NCBI GenBank assembly: GCA_035765195.1
Contig: DASTYC010000022.1
Coordinates: 30,647-94,646 of the forward strand
DNA from: CALAED01 sp035765195
Lineage (GTDB): Bacteria > Actinomycetota > Actinomycetes > Streptosporangiales > Streptosporangiaceae
Direction: 5' to 3'
DNA: 64,000 nucleotides
Both the position numbers and the translations under genes were made by a program. The notes beneath the pieces are model-generated. The model did no database searches and was not told the DNA's origin. It saw only the letters and a program-made list of their open reading frames with translations. Shown in pieces: positions 17,231-26,851 of this stretch. The first letter of the stretch is position 1. Each line of letters begins with the position of its first letter.

Positions 17231-20200
17231 ATGGTCATGGGGCTGGGACTGTTGCGCAGGGGCCTGTCACGCATCCCGAACGTACCTGGGGGCGGGCTCA
17301 TCACCGAGTCGGCGGGCTGGGCGGTGCGCCACGGCGGGGGTGCGGTACGGCAGAGCACCCAGCTGGCCTGGCAGAGCACCCAGCTCGCCTGGCAGGGAGC
17401 GTGGCTGGCGTCCACCCCCGTACGTCAGACGGCGTCGGCACTCGCCACGCTGCCGGGCGAGCTGCCCGGCGTCCTGCCGGACGGGCTGACGGAGTGCCTG
17501 GCCGACGAACTCGCCGGGCCCAGGCGGCGCGTGTGGACCTACCCCGACCGCGTACACGTGCGGCTGCGCTGCTCGTACGGGCCGGCCGCGCAGCGGCGGC
17601 GCGCGACGATCGAGCGCACGCTCGAAGCCCACCCCGGAGTGACGTGGGCCCGCGTCAACCACGCGCTGGGGCGCGTGATCATCGGGCTGGCCGACCCGCC
17701 CGCCGAGATCGAGGAGATCGTCGCGCTGCTGGAGGCGCTGGACGCGCCCGGCAAGCAGGAGACCGAGGCCGGCGCCGACGGCCGGGCCGAGGCGGCCGCC
17801 GAAGCCTACGCCGACAAGGTCGGCCGCCGGCCGCCGCTCGGCCTGCTGCTGGCCACCGACGCCGGCGGACTCGTGGCCACGGCCGCCGAGTGGCTGTTCC
17901 GGCGGGCGCCGATGCCGCCCGAGGTCGCGGGCGCGATCTCCTTCGTCGACAACATCCCCAGGCTGCGCGCGATGGTCGAGCGGGCGGTGCCCGGCCAGTG
18001 GGCCGCGACCTGGTTTCCGATGGTCAGCGCCGTGGCCCAGGGGCTGGCCCCGGGCGGCACCGGGCTGGTGATCGACGTCGCGCAACGGCTCAGCCAGCTG
18101 CGTGAGGCCCAGGCCACGACGGCCGCGTGGGCGCGCGCCGAGCACGAGCTCACCGGCACGCCCGACCAGGCCGGCGCGGAGCCGGCGGCGGTGGAGCGGC
18201 CGTGCGCGCTGCCGCCCGGCCCGGTGGAGCGGTACGCCGACCAGGCCCTCGCCGGCGGACTCGCCGGCGGTCTCGTCGGCGGGCTTGTGACCGGCGGCAT
18301 CAGGCGCGGCGTGCAGGCCGTGATGGCCGCCTCGCCCAAGGCGGCGGCCGCCGGGCGCGAGATCTACGCCGCCGAGCTGGGCGCCCGGCTGGCCCGGCGA
18401 GGTGTGATCGTGTGCGATCAGCGGGCGCTGCGACGGCTCGACCGGATCGACACCGCGCTGCTGGACGCCGCGGCGCTGCGGTCGGGCCGGTTCGCGATCG
18501 GCGATGTGATCATGATCGGGGACGCCGACCACGACGAGGTGGCCACCCGGCTCTACGCGTTGTTCGACGCCGCCGATCCGGGGCGCGTCGCCGACCACGA
18601 GGGGTGGCGCCTCGGCCCCGTCGAGGAGCTGCGCGTCCCCGGCCGCGCCGGCAAACGCGAGGCCAACCGGCTGCGCGGCGGCACGACCGCCTATGTGCTG
18701 GCCTTGACGTTCGAGCAGCGGCCGCGGGCGATGGTGGCGGCCATACGCCGGCAGGCACCCGAAGTGAACGCGCTCGTCACGGCGGTGCGCCGGGCCGGCC
18801 TGCGGCTGGCGGTCGCGGGCGACGACCTCGATCTCGCCAGCACTCCCGACGCCGTCGTGCCAGGCGGGTCGCAGCTGGTGGCCTCGGTACGACAGCTGCA
18901 AAGCGACGGCGCCGGCGTGCTGCTGGTGTCGGGGCACGGCGCGGCGCTCGCCGCCGCCGACTGCGGCGTCGGCGTGACGGCGCCGGGAGGCCTTCCTCCG
19001 TGGGGCGCGCATCTGCTGGTCGGCGGGCACGACCTGGCGGTCGCGGCGCGCGTGATCGACGCGGCGCGGGCGGCTCGACGGGTCAGCGAGCGCGGCGTCA
19101 CGCTGGCCCGCTCCGGCAGCGGCGTGGCCGGGCTGTTCGCGCTGACCGGGCCGGCCGGCCGTTCCGGCAGCCAGGTGATGTCGGCGGTGAACGTGGCGGC
19201 GGCGCTGTCCATGGGCTACGCCGGCTGGCAGGCCCGCGGGGCGGTGCGCCGGCCGCTGGCGCCGCCGTCGGCCACCACCCCGTGGCACGCCATGCCGGTC
19301 GGCGCCGTGCTGGACGAGCTGCGCACCCGCCGTACCGGGCTGACCGACGAGGAGGCGCGCACGCGCCGCCCGGCCCGGGCCGAGCCGGGCGGCGCGCGCT
19401 GGGGGCTGCTCAAGACGACAGCCGACGAGCTCGCCAACCCGCTGACCCCGGTGCTGGCCGCCGGAGCGGTCGGCTCGGCCGCGGTGGGCTCGATGGCCGA
19501 CGCCGCCCTGGTGGCCGGGGTGATGGGCCTGTCGGCGCTGGTCGGCGGCGTCCAGCGGCTGGCCACCGACAAGACGATCGCGCGTCTGTCGCCCCGCTCG
19601 ACCACGGCGGCGCGGGTGTCGCGGGCGGGCGAGGAACGCGAGGTGGACGGCGACCGGCTCGTCCCGGGCGACGTCGTGCGGCTGGCCGCCGGAGACGTCG
19701 TCCCCGCCGACTGCCGGATCCTCGACGCCGACGGGCTGGAGGCCGACGAGTCCTCGCTCACCGGGGAGTCGCTGCCGGTCGCCAAGTCGAACCGCGCGGC
19801 GTTCGCCCGGCAGGTCGCCGAACGCAGCTCGATGCTCTACGAAGGCACCGTCGTCGCGGCCGGGGAGGCCAGGGCGGTCGTCGTGGCCGTCGGCGACGCC
19901 ACCGAGACCGGGCGGGCGCTGGCCGCGTCCGCGGACAACGGCGACGCTCCGCTCAGCGGGGTCGAGGCCCGGCTCGCCAAGATCACTGATGCGACCCTGC
20001 CGCTCGCGGTGGGCTCGGCGCTCGGCGTGGCCGGCTCCGGGTTCGCCTACGGCAACGAGCTGCGCCAGGCGCTGTCGGAAGGGGTGAGCCTCGCGGTCGC
20101 CTCGGTCCCGGAGGGGCTGCCGCTGCTGGTCAGCGCGGCACAGCTGGCGGCCACCCGGCGCCTGTCCACGCACGGCGTCTACGTCAGGAACCCCCGCACG

Positions 20201-21895
20201 ATCGAGGCGCTCGGTCGCGTCGACGTACTGTGCTTCGACAAGACCGGCACCCTCACGGAGGGCGAGATCAAGCTCGCCCGGGTCAGCGACGAACGGCACG
20301 AGGCCGACCTCGATCACCTCGACGACCCATTGCGCGGCGTGATCGTCACCGCCGTACGCGCCACGCCGCACGCCGAGAACGGCAACCACGCGCACGTCAC
20401 CGACGCCGCGGTCGACGAGGGCGCCGCGGCGGCGGGGGTGCGGCGCCGCGCCGACGCCAACGGCTGGGAGGAACTGGCCGGCCTGCGGTTCGAGCCGTCC
20501 CGCGCCTATCACGCCACCCTCGGCCGGGCGGGCAAGGAACGGCTGGTGAGCGTCAAGGGCGCGCCCGAGGTGGTGCTGCCCCGGTGCGTGCGGACCCGTG
20601 ACGGCGCCGAGCTCGACGAACAGAGCCGCCGTGACATCGAGGCCCGCATCGAGCGGCTCGCCGGCTCCGGGCACCGGGTGCTCGCCGTCGCGGAACGGAC
20701 CAGGCGCGGCTCAGCCGGTGGCAATCCCGGCGGCGCGAATCCCGGCGGAGGCAATCCCGGCGGTGGCAATCCCGGCGGCGCCGGCGACGACGCCGAGGGG
20801 CTGACCGACGACGACGTCGCCGATCTCACCTTCGTCGGCCTGCTCGGGCTCGCCGACGTGCTGCGCGAGACCGCCGTGCCCGCGATCGCCGGGCTGCGCG
20901 ACGCCGGCATCCAGATCGTCATGCTCACCGGCGACCACCCGAGCACGGCGGGGGCGATCGCCAGCAACGTCAGCGACACCGAGCACCAGCACGTGATCAC
21001 CGGGGACGAGATCGACTCGCTCGACGACGATGAGCTGGCCGCGGCGCTGGCCGACGTGGACGTCGTGGCCCGTTGCACGCCCACCCACAAGGTCCGGGTC
21101 GTCCAGGCCTTCCAGAACCTCGGCCGGACGGTCGCCATGACCGGGGACGGCGCCAACGACGCCGCCGGGATCCGGCTCGCCGACGTGGGCATCGCGCTCG
21201 GGAGGCGCGGCACGGCGGCGGCGAAGGCGGCGGCCGACATGATCGTCGCGGACGACAAGCTCGAAACGATCATCTCGGCGCTCGTCGAGGGACGGGCGAT
21301 GTGGGCGTCGGTGCGGCAGGCGCTGGCCATCTTGGTCGGCGGCAACCTCGGCGAGATCGGCTTCACGCTCGTGGGCTCGCTGACCGGGGGCAGCTCGCCG
21401 CTGTCGGCCCGGCAGCTGCTGCTGGTCAACATGCTCACCGACCTGGCCCCGGCCCTTGCCATCGCGATCCGGGAACCCCGGCCCGAGGCCGTGCTGTCGC
21501 TGCTCGGCGAGGGACCGGAGTCGTCGCTCGGCGGCGCGCTCACCCGCGGCATCGCCCACCGCGCCGTCGTGACCGCGCTCGGTGCGGGCACGGGCTGGAC
21601 GATCGGCCGCTTCACCGGGCCGGCCATCCGGGCCCGCACCATCGGGCTGGTCGCGCTGGTCGGCACCCAGCTGGCGCAGACGCTGGCGGCGGGCGGCCGG
21701 GACCGGGCGGTGCTGCTCAGCGCGGTCGGCTCGGCGCTGGTGCTGGCGGCCATCGTGCAGACGCCCGTGCTCAGCACGTTCTTCGGCTGTGTTCCGCTCG
21801 ACCCGCTCGGCTGGGCGATCGCGCTCGGCGCGATCGCGGCCGCCGTGTCGGGTGGTCGGCTGGTCCCCGGCGCGTCCGGCCGCCCGGCCGGCTGA
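17231..21895 (+). CDS. ctpI: CtpI-like giant cation-transporting P-type ATPase with degenerate N-terminal module
   Basis: 1554 aa, about twice a normal P-type ATPase and close to Mycobacterium CtpI. Residues 690-1554 form a complete pump: ADESSLTGESLPV (actuator TGES), SVPEGLPLL in helix 4 (the PEGLP form of Ca/Mg-type P2 pumps, not the CPC of heavy-metal pumps), CFDKTGTLTEG with Asp1003 as phosphorylation site, and MTGDGANDAAGI near 1304. Residues 100-170 resemble an HMA domain without CxxC. Residues 380-670 look like a decayed second HAD/hinge half (ALAAADCGVGV, where GDGxND would be). A Gly-Asn-Pro repeat is inserted near residue 1165. The transported ion is unknown. Confidence 0.82.
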   Translation: MVMGLGLLRRGLSRIPNVPGGGLITESAGWAVRHGGGAVRQSTQLAWQSTQLAWQGAWLASTPVRQTASALATLPGELPGVLPDGLTECLADELAGPRRRVWTYPDRVHVRLRCSYGPAAQRRRATIERTLEAHPGVTWARVNHALGRVIIGLADPPAEIEEIVALLEALDAPGKQETEAGADGRAEAAAEAYADKVGRRPPLGLLLATDAGGLVATAAEWLFRRAPMPPEVAGAISFVDNIPRLRAMVERAVPGQWAATWFPMVSAVAQGLAPGGTGLVIDVAQRLSQLREAQATTAAWARAEHELTGTPDQAGAEPAAVERPCALPPGPVERYADQALAGGLAGGLVGGLVTGGIRRGVQAVMAASPKAAAAGREIYAAELGARLARRGVIVCDQRALRRLDRIDTALLDAAALRSGRFAIGDVIMIGDADHDEVATRLYALFDAADPGRVADHEGWRLGPVEELRVPGRAGKREANRLRGGTTAYVLALTFEQRPRAMVAAIRRQAPEVNALVTAVRRAGLRLAVAGDDLDLASTPDAVVPGGSQLVASVRQLQSDGAGVLLVSGHGAALAAADCGVGVTAPGGLPPWGAHLLVGGHDLAVAARVIDAARAARRVSERGVTLARSGSGVAGLFALTGPAGRSGSQVMSAVNVAAALSMGYAGWQARGAVRRPLAPPSATTPWHAMPVGAVLDELRTRRTGLTDEEARTRRPARAEPGGARWGLLKTTADELANPLTPVLAAGAVGSAAVGSMADAALVAGVMGLSALVGGVQRLATDKTIARLSPRSTTAARVSRAGEEREVDGDRLVPGDVVRLAAGDVVPADCRILDADGLEADESSLTGESLPVAKSNRAAFARQVAERSSMLYEGTVVAAGEARAVVVAVGDATETGRALAASADNGDAPLSGVEARLAKITDATLPLAVGSALGVAGSGFAYGNELRQALSEGVSLAVASVPEGLPLLVSAAQLAATRRLSTHGVYVRNPRTIEALGRVDVLCFDKTGTLTEGEIKLARVSDERHEADLDHLDDPLRGVIVTAVRATPHAENGNHAHVTDAAVDEGAAAAGVRRRADANGWEELAGLRFEPSRAYHATLGRAGKERLVSVKGAPEVVLPRCVRTRDGAELDEQSRRDIEARIERLAGSGHRVLAVAERTRRGSAGGNPGGANPGGGNPGGGNPGGAGDDAEGLTDDDVADLTFVGLLGLADVLRETAVPAIAGLRDAGIQIVMLTGDHPSTAGAIASNVSDTEHQHVITGDEIDSLDDDELAAALADVDVVARCTPTHKVRVVQAFQNLGRTVAMTGDGANDAAGIRLADVGIALGRRGTAAAKAAADMIVADDKLETIISALVEGRAMWASVRQALAILVGGNLGEIGFTLVGSLTGGSSPLSARQLLLVNMLTDLAPALAIAIREPRPEAVLSLLGEGPESSLGGALTRGIAHRAVVTALGAGTGWTIGRFTGPAIRARTIGLVALVGTQLAQTLAAGGRDRAVLLSAVGSALVLAAIVQTPVLSTFFGCVPLDPLGWAIALGAIAAAVSGGRLVPGASGRPAG
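20718..20783 (+). repeat. 15-bp tandem repeat inside the P-type ATPase gene
   Basis: About four copies of a unit close to GGCAATCCCGGCGGN encode GNPGGANPGGGNPGGGNPGG in the nucleotide-binding domain, between the conserved core and the hinge. It is an in-frame, probably surface-exposed flexible loop whose copy number could vary between strains. Confidence 0.8.
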
Positions 21896-21919
21896 CTCGG
21901 GCAGGGCGGACTGTTCGGA

Positions 21920-22387
21920 CTATTCGGCCGCTTCGAAGCCGGGCGGTGCGGCGCGCAACTCGCCCATGGCCTCGAAGTCGCCCACGAAGCCGCCCCAGCC
22001 GCCGACGGCGTCTTCCCGCGCGGGTGAGGTGATGGCCAGCAGCCGGACGTCCTCGGGTCCGCGGACCCGGTAGCCGTGCTCGATGCCTCGCGGCAGGAAG
22101 ACGAAACCGCCCTCGCCCACCTCGAACCGCTCGTCACCGCACCGGAAGCTCGCCGCGCCGGCGAGCACGTAGCAGATCTCGTCCTCGGTGTCGTGGGTAT
22201 GGTCCGGGGGCTCCTCGCCGCGACGGGTGGTGTACTCGACGACGGCGAGGCGCCGGCCGCGGCCCAGCTCGCCAGCCTTGACCGTGAACGCGACGCCGTC
22301 CTGGTTGTAGGTCCAGCCCTGCCCCGCCTCGAGGGCATACGGCTGATCCGCCTTGACGGTATACGGGCGCGGTCGTCCGCGGTCCAT
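21920..22387 (-). CDS. Cupin-domain protein
   Basis: 155 aa, single cupin barrel. Motif 1 is PPDHTHDTEDEICYVLAGAA, with His, His and Glu placed to bind a metal. Motif 2 is GGFVFLPRGIEHGYRV, which supplies the last His. A GGGGGG run lies about 8 bases before ATG 22387. The gene is convergent with the ATPase (24-base gap). The substrate is not predictable from sequence; small cupins of this sort include dioxygenases, isomerases and sensors. Confidence 0.8.
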   Translation of the reverse strand: MDRGRPRPYTVKADQPYALEAGQGWTYNQDGVAFTVKAGELGRGRRLAVVEYTTRRGEEPPDHTHDTEDEICYVLAGAASFRCGDERFEVGEGGFVFLPRGIEHGYRVRGPEDVRLLAITSPAREDAVGGWGGFVGDFEAMGELRAAPPGFEAAE

Positions 22388-22517
22388 GGATGTGTCCCCC
22401 CCGATTTACATATAGGCGACCAGCACGGCCCGTTACCCGAGCATACCGTCGGTGAAGTTGAGCGGTCAGAACTGTCAGTGGGTTGTGCTGTGGGGATATT
22501 TCGGGTTAGTCAGTCTT

Positions 22518-23801
22518 ATGGCCTCTGTTGACCCGGATGTCGCCGGGCGGCCGTCCCCGAACCGGCTCTCCCCGATGGGCTTTGTGCTGGCCTTCGGAGT
22601 GGTCAGCATGCTAGGCGATTTCGTCTACGAGGGCGCGCGCAGCGTTATCGGCCCGTTTCTGGCGACGTTCGGCGCGAGCGCGGCGCTGGTGGGGCTGGTG
22701 ACCGGCGCGGGCGAGGCGGTCGCGCTGGTGTTCCGGCTCTTCACCGGGCAACTCGCCGACCGCACCGGGCGGCGCTGGGCGCTGACCATCGGCGGATACG
22801 TGATCACGGTGGTGGCCGTGCCTGTCCTGGCCGCCGTCCAGGCGCTGTGGCAGGCCGTGGCGCTGGTGGTGCTGGAACGGTTCGGCAAGGCCGTCCGGAG
22901 CCCGGCCCGCGACACCATGCTCGCCGAGGCGGGCGGCACGCTGGGCCGGGGGCGGGCGTTCGCCATTCACGAGGCCCTCGACCAGTCGGGCGCCCTGGTC
23001 GGCCCGCTGCTGATGGCGGGCATGGTGGCGATCTCCGGCTACCGGCTGGGGTTCGCGGTGCTCGCCATCCCGGCCGCCGCGTTGCTCGCCGTGCTGGCCT
23101 GGCTGCGGCTGGCGGCGCCCGACCCGGCCGCGTACGACGCGGCCACCCCGGCGAGCGGCGAGGCCGCCGCCGCCGATGACGCCGCCGATGACGCTGCCGA
23201 TGACGCCGCCGCCGGTGATGGCGCCGGCGCCGCCGTGGGCCCAGCCGGATTCTCGGCGCGGTTCTGGTTCTACGCGGCGTTCACCACGCTCACCATGGCG
23301 GGCTTCGCGACCTTCGGCGTGCTCGCCTATCACCTGGAGGTACGGCACGTACTGCCGGCCGGGCTGATTCCCGTCACCTACGCCGCGGCGATGGGTGCCG
23401 CCGCGCTGGCCGCCCTGGTGTCCGGCGACGCCTACGACCGGTGGGGGCTGCGCGGCCTGTTCGTGTTGCCGCCGCTGGCGCTCCTCGTCCCGTTCTGGTC
23501 GCTGTCGACGTCGGCCGGGCTGGTCTGGGCGGGTGCCGTGGTGTGGGGCATCGCCATGGGCGTGCACGAGTCGACCATGCGCGCGGCGGTCGCCGACCTG
23601 GTCCCGCCGGCGCGCCGCGGCTTCGGCTATGGCGTGTTCACCGCGGTGTACGGGCTGGCCTGGCTGGCCGGCGGCGCGCTCATCGGCCTGCTGTACGACA
23701 TGTCGGTGCACGCGGTCATCATCTACACCATCGTGACCCAGGTGCTCGCCATGGTCGCGTTCGGCGCGCTGGCGGTCGCGCGGCCCGCCCGCCCGGCGTG
23801 A
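22518..23801 (+). CDS. MFS transporter
   Basis: 427 aa from ATG 22518, with about twelve helices in two halves. The loop 2-3 signature reads GQLADRTGRRWAL (canonical GxLaDrxGRR), and the DYEGARS region in helix 1 resembles YxxF/MdtG-like exporters. The central loop contains a short acidic repeat (ADDAADDAADDAA) from a 12-base tandem repeat near 23175-23210. An in-frame ATG 66 bases upstream would add non-hydrophobic residues and is less likely. No clear ribosome-binding site is visible. The substrate is unknown; drug or metabolite efflux is usual for such proteins. Confidence 0.78.
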   Translation: MASVDPDVAGRPSPNRLSPMGFVLAFGVVSMLGDFVYEGARSVIGPFLATFGASAALVGLVTGAGEAVALVFRLFTGQLADRTGRRWALTIGGYVITVVAVPVLAAVQALWQAVALVVLERFGKAVRSPARDTMLAEAGGTLGRGRAFAIHEALDQSGALVGPLLMAGMVAISGYRLGFAVLAIPAAALLAVLAWLRLAAPDPAAYDAATPASGEAAAADDAADDAADDAAAGDGAGAAVGPAGFSARFWFYAAFTTLTMAGFATFGVLAYHLEVRHVLPAGLIPVTYAAAMGAAALAALVSGDAYDRWGLRGLFVLPPLALLVPFWSLSTSAGLVWAGAVVWGIAMGVHESTMRAAVADLVPPARRGFGYGVFTAVYGLAWLAGGALIGLLYDMSVHAVIIYTIVTQVLAMVAFGALAVARPARPA

Positions 23802-23826
23802 GCCGCCGGGCGGGAGCGGGGGGGCG

Positions 23827-24072
23827 TCAGTCCGGGCTTTGGTGGTGCACGATGGGGCAGGTCAGAGTGTGGGTGATGCCCTCGATCCGCTGGATCCGCG
23901 CGACCACCAGGTTGCCCAGGTCCTCGGCGTTCGGGGCCTCGGCGCGAGCGATCACGTCGTACGGACCCGTGACGCCCACGGTGGCGATCACCCCGGGTAC
24001 GGCGGCGACCTGGCCGGCGATGCGGGCCGCCGCCCCGATCTCAGCCTGGATGAGGATGTAGGCACCCAGCAT
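23827..24072 (-). CDS. Stand-alone Lrp/AsnC effector (RAM) domain protein
   Basis: 81 aa. It is the C-terminal ligand-binding beta-alpha-beta-beta-alpha-beta domain of Lrp/AsnC regulators without the DNA-binding helix-turn-helix: AYILIQAEIG, VPGVIATVGVTGPYDVIAR and IQRIEGITHTLTC. Such single-domain proteins assemble as oligomers and may bind amino acids or modulate full-length Lrp proteins. GGGAGA stands 4 bases before ATG 24072. It is convergent with the MFS gene. Confidence 0.82.
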   Translation of the reverse strand: MLGAYILIQAEIGAAARIAGQVAAVPGVIATVGVTGPYDVIARAEAPNAEDLGNLVVARIQRIEGITHTLTCPIVHHQSPD

Positions 24073-24262
24073 CGCGTCTCCCCGAGGTCGCTCTTGCCTC
24101 CTATGGTGCGCGGTCGCGATCCCCTCGTCTGCGGGTGGACGCTAATAGTGGCCCCGGCGAATAGGCCCCAGCGGAACGGCGATGACTTCTGGCTCGCCAG
24201 GAGCCGCGGCGCCGTACGGCGGGGCCGCGTCCATAACCGGCCGGGTAACTTACGATCACGGC

Positions 24263-24679
24263 ATGACCGAGTGGCACGTACGGTCGGCGGCGACCGCCGA
24301 CATCGACGCCGTGCTTTCGTTTTGGGCGGCGTCCGACGCGGTTCGCAGCAGCACCGACAACCCGGCCGCGCTGGCCCGGCTGATCGAGGAGTTCGACGCC
24401 CTGCTGCTGGCCGAACGCGCCGGCGCGATCGTCGGCACGCTGATCGCCACCTGGGACGGCTGGCGCGGCAACATGTACCGGCTCGTGGTCGACCAGCGGC
24501 ACCGCAGGCAGGGCATCGCGCTGACGCTCGTGGCGGTGGGCGAGCGCCGGCTCGCCGAGCGCGGCTGTCGGCGGCTTTGCGCGCTCGTCACCGACGAACA
24601 CGAGCACGCGGTGCGGTTTTGGGCCGCGGCGGGCTATGGCGCCGATCCGGCGATGACGCGGCACGTGAAAATGATTTGA
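24263..24679 (+). CDS. GNAT-family N-acetyltransferase
   Basis: 138 aa. Motif A is MYRLVVDQRHRRQGIALTLV, where RRQGIA is the acetyl-CoA pyrophosphate loop. The C-terminal FWAAAGYGAD is motif B. The N-terminus WHVRSAATADIDAVLSFW is typical of the fold. The ATG at 24263 lies 6 bases after TACGAT, a good -10 box, so the mRNA is probably leaderless. An upstream in-frame ATG is not needed. The acceptor amine is unknown. Confidence 0.8.
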   Translation: MTEWHVRSAATADIDAVLSFWAASDAVRSSTDNPAALARLIEEFDALLLAERAGAIVGTLIATWDGWRGNMYRLVVDQRHRRQGIALTLVAVGERRLAERGCRRLCALVTDEHEHAVRFWAAAGYGADPAMTRHVKMI

Positions 24680-24832
24680 AGGCGGGTTCGCGGCGGCCAT
24701 GTGTCCGCGTTCCTTGACGCGGACGATCAAGAAGGTTGAAATTGTCTCTGAGAATGCCGCGTCTTGTTCGCGTGGCATTAACGGATAAATCCGGCAAATG
24801 CCGGGCTGCTGCGCGTACGGGGGAAAAGCGGG

Positions 24833-26806
24833 ATGTTTGTTTGCGGAGATCGGAGCTTAGCCGTGCGCATATTTCGAAATTTCCGATTTCCCGCGAATTT
24901 TCGCATCAGGCGCCATCAACGCGTTCCCGCCCGGCGGCGCCACGTCCTGAGCGCCGGCATGGCCGCCCTGGTGATCGGTTCCGCCGCCTGCGGCGGGGCC
25001 GGCACATCCTCGGCCACGGCGCGGGGAACCTCGTCGACGCAGCAGACGCGACAGCGGCACCAGGAGGTGCCGGCCAACCCGGGCGGACGGCCGGGATCGG
25101 TGACCGCGGCGGACCACGCGCGGGCGTGCGGGCAACCGCGGAGTCTCACGCCTGCCGGCGCCGACGAGATCATGGCAGGGCGGCTCACGGTCTCGAACTT
25201 CGCCCCCGTGCGGATCGACCCCCATAGGAACGGCCGCGTCAACTGGTCGCAGGACCCCTACCATCATCCGTCCTGGCGTGTCGCCTTCCTGTCCGGCGGC
25301 TGGATCAACGTGCTGGTCGCCCGTTACCTCGCCGCGCCGGCCCGGTCCGAGGCCTATCGCAAGCGCGCCGCGGCGCTGCTGCGCGGCTGGCTGCGCACGG
25401 TGCCGATGAAATACCGCAGTGCCGGCACGCTGGTGTGCGCCGCCCAGATCTTCCCGGGCCGGCGCTGGATCGAGCGGCAGATCCCGCGCCACGTCGACTA
25501 CCACGCGGCCCATTGGGAGGGGCCGTGGAACCACGGGCTTCGACAGGACCTGGAACTGCTGCGCATCGGCTGCGGCTATCCGGCCGCCGCGTGGGGCGGC
25601 CGGCCGCTCAAGTGGCGGGCGACGGCCCGGCGGCAGCTGATCAGCGCCTTCGCCCCCAACCCGCTCGGCCCGGCGGTCGACCGGCAGGGCGTCGCGAACG
25701 AGCAGTCCACCGGCTACGCCAGGGTCGTCTACAGCTGGTGGACGGTGGCCGGTCAATGGCTGGCCGCCTGTCCGGCCGCACCTCTGCCGCGCCGGATCAG
25801 CGGCCGGATCGCCCGGATACCGGCGTTCCTCGCCCACGCCATGCAGCCCGATGGCCGCCTCGTGCAACTCGGCGACACCTACGAGGAGGGCGCAGAGCCG
25901 GTGCGGGGGACGCCGCTCGAATACGCCGCGACCCGGGGCGCGAGCGGCTCGCCGCCGGGCAGCCGCGTGGCGGTGTACGCGGCCGGATTCGCGTTCGGGC
26001 GCTCCGGATGGGGCACGAGCAGATCGTTCGGCGCGGAGTCCTTCTACTCGCTGCGCTTCGGCCGAGGCCGCCAGATCCACGGCCACAACGACCACATGTC
26101 GCTCACCTACTTCGCGCGCGGCCGCAACTTGATCGTCGACGCCGGCCACACCGGCTATGAGAACGGCGCATATCGGGCATACCTGCGCTCGCCCGAAGCG
26201 CACAACGTCCTCACCATGCCCGGCATGCGGTTCAGCCAGGCCGCGCGGACGCGCCTCATCCGCCGCGTCGCCCGCCGCGACGGCCAGTTCTTCGCCTTCA
26301 CCGACACCGCCTACCGCGGCCACCGCCGCCACCGCGGGGTGTACGTCTCCCAGCGCCCGGACTTCGTCGTGGTCTTCGACCGCGCCGCGGGCGCCGGCCG
26401 CTACCAGCAGCTCTGGCACCTCGACCCCGGGCTGCGGATCACCGCCGTACGCCGGACGTACGCGGTCGCCGCCGCCGCGGGCACCCAGCTGCTGGTGCGG
26501 CAGATCCCGCTCCCCGGTCAGCGGGTCTCGTCGATGTCGACGACGGTGGTTCGCGGGCGGACCCGCCCGTACCAGGGCTGGGTCTCCCGCAAGATGCGCA
26601 GCCGCGTACCCGCTCCCGTGGTGACCATGACCCGCCGTGGATCCGGCGTCGCCATCCTCACCCTGATCGCGCCCACCAAGCCCGGAGCCGCGGTCCGCGC
26701 CACCGCCACCAGGCGGCCGAACGGCGGGCTCCGGCTGCGCGTGCGGATCGGCGGCCAGGCGGTGTCGTTGCTCATCCGTCCCGGCGGCACCATCACCCGC
26801 GGCTGA
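24833..26806 (+). CDS. Heparinase II/III-like secreted lipoprotein
   Basis: 657 aa. After an Arg-rich N-terminus, a hydrophobic segment ends in the lipobox-like GSAACGG (about residue 53), indicating a surface lipoprotein. Residues 70-370 are an alpha/alpha-toroid-like helical region (WNHGLRQDLELL, NEQSTGYARVVYSWW). QIHGHNDHMSLTYFARGRNL near residue 420 matches the HxHxD/SF signature of the heparinase II/III beta-sheet domain. Family members cleave uronic-acid polysaccharides by beta-elimination. GGGGGAAAAGCGGG precedes ATG 24833; a GTG 10 codons later is possible. Confidence 0.72.
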   Translation: MFVCGDRSLAVRIFRNFRFPANFRIRRHQRVPARRRHVLSAGMAALVIGSAACGGAGTSSATARGTSSTQQTRQRHQEVPANPGGRPGSVTAADHARACGQPRSLTPAGADEIMAGRLTVSNFAPVRIDPHRNGRVNWSQDPYHHPSWRVAFLSGGWINVLVARYLAAPARSEAYRKRAAALLRGWLRTVPMKYRSAGTLVCAAQIFPGRRWIERQIPRHVDYHAAHWEGPWNHGLRQDLELLRIGCGYPAAAWGGRPLKWRATARRQLISAFAPNPLGPAVDRQGVANEQSTGYARVVYSWWTVAGQWLAACPAAPLPRRISGRIARIPAFLAHAMQPDGRLVQLGDTYEEGAEPVRGTPLEYAATRGASGSPPGSRVAVYAAGFAFGRSGWGTSRSFGAESFYSLRFGRGRQIHGHNDHMSLTYFARGRNLIVDAGHTGYENGAYRAYLRSPEAHNVLTMPGMRFSQAARTRLIRRVARRDGQFFAFTDTAYRGHRRHRGVYVSQRPDFVVVFDRAAGAGRYQQLWHLDPGLRITAVRRTYAVAAAAGTQLLVRQIPLPGQRVSSMSTTVVRGRTRPYQGWVSRKMRSRVPAPVVTMTRRGSGVAILTLIAPTKPGAAVRATATRRPNGGLRLRVRIGGQAVSLLIRPGGTITRG

Positions 26807-26851
26807 TCCGGCGGCGCGAACGCGGCGCGGACGCGGCGGGGACGCGAGCTC

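Noticed and set aside
17267..20674. 1135-codon open frame antisense to the P-type ATPase
   Set aside because: Composition is that of an antisense shadow, and the sense strand carries all P-type motifs.
20718..20783. Direct repeats as a CRISPR-like array
   Set aside because: Units are 15 bp without spacers and encode an in-frame Gly/Asn/Pro loop of the ATPase.
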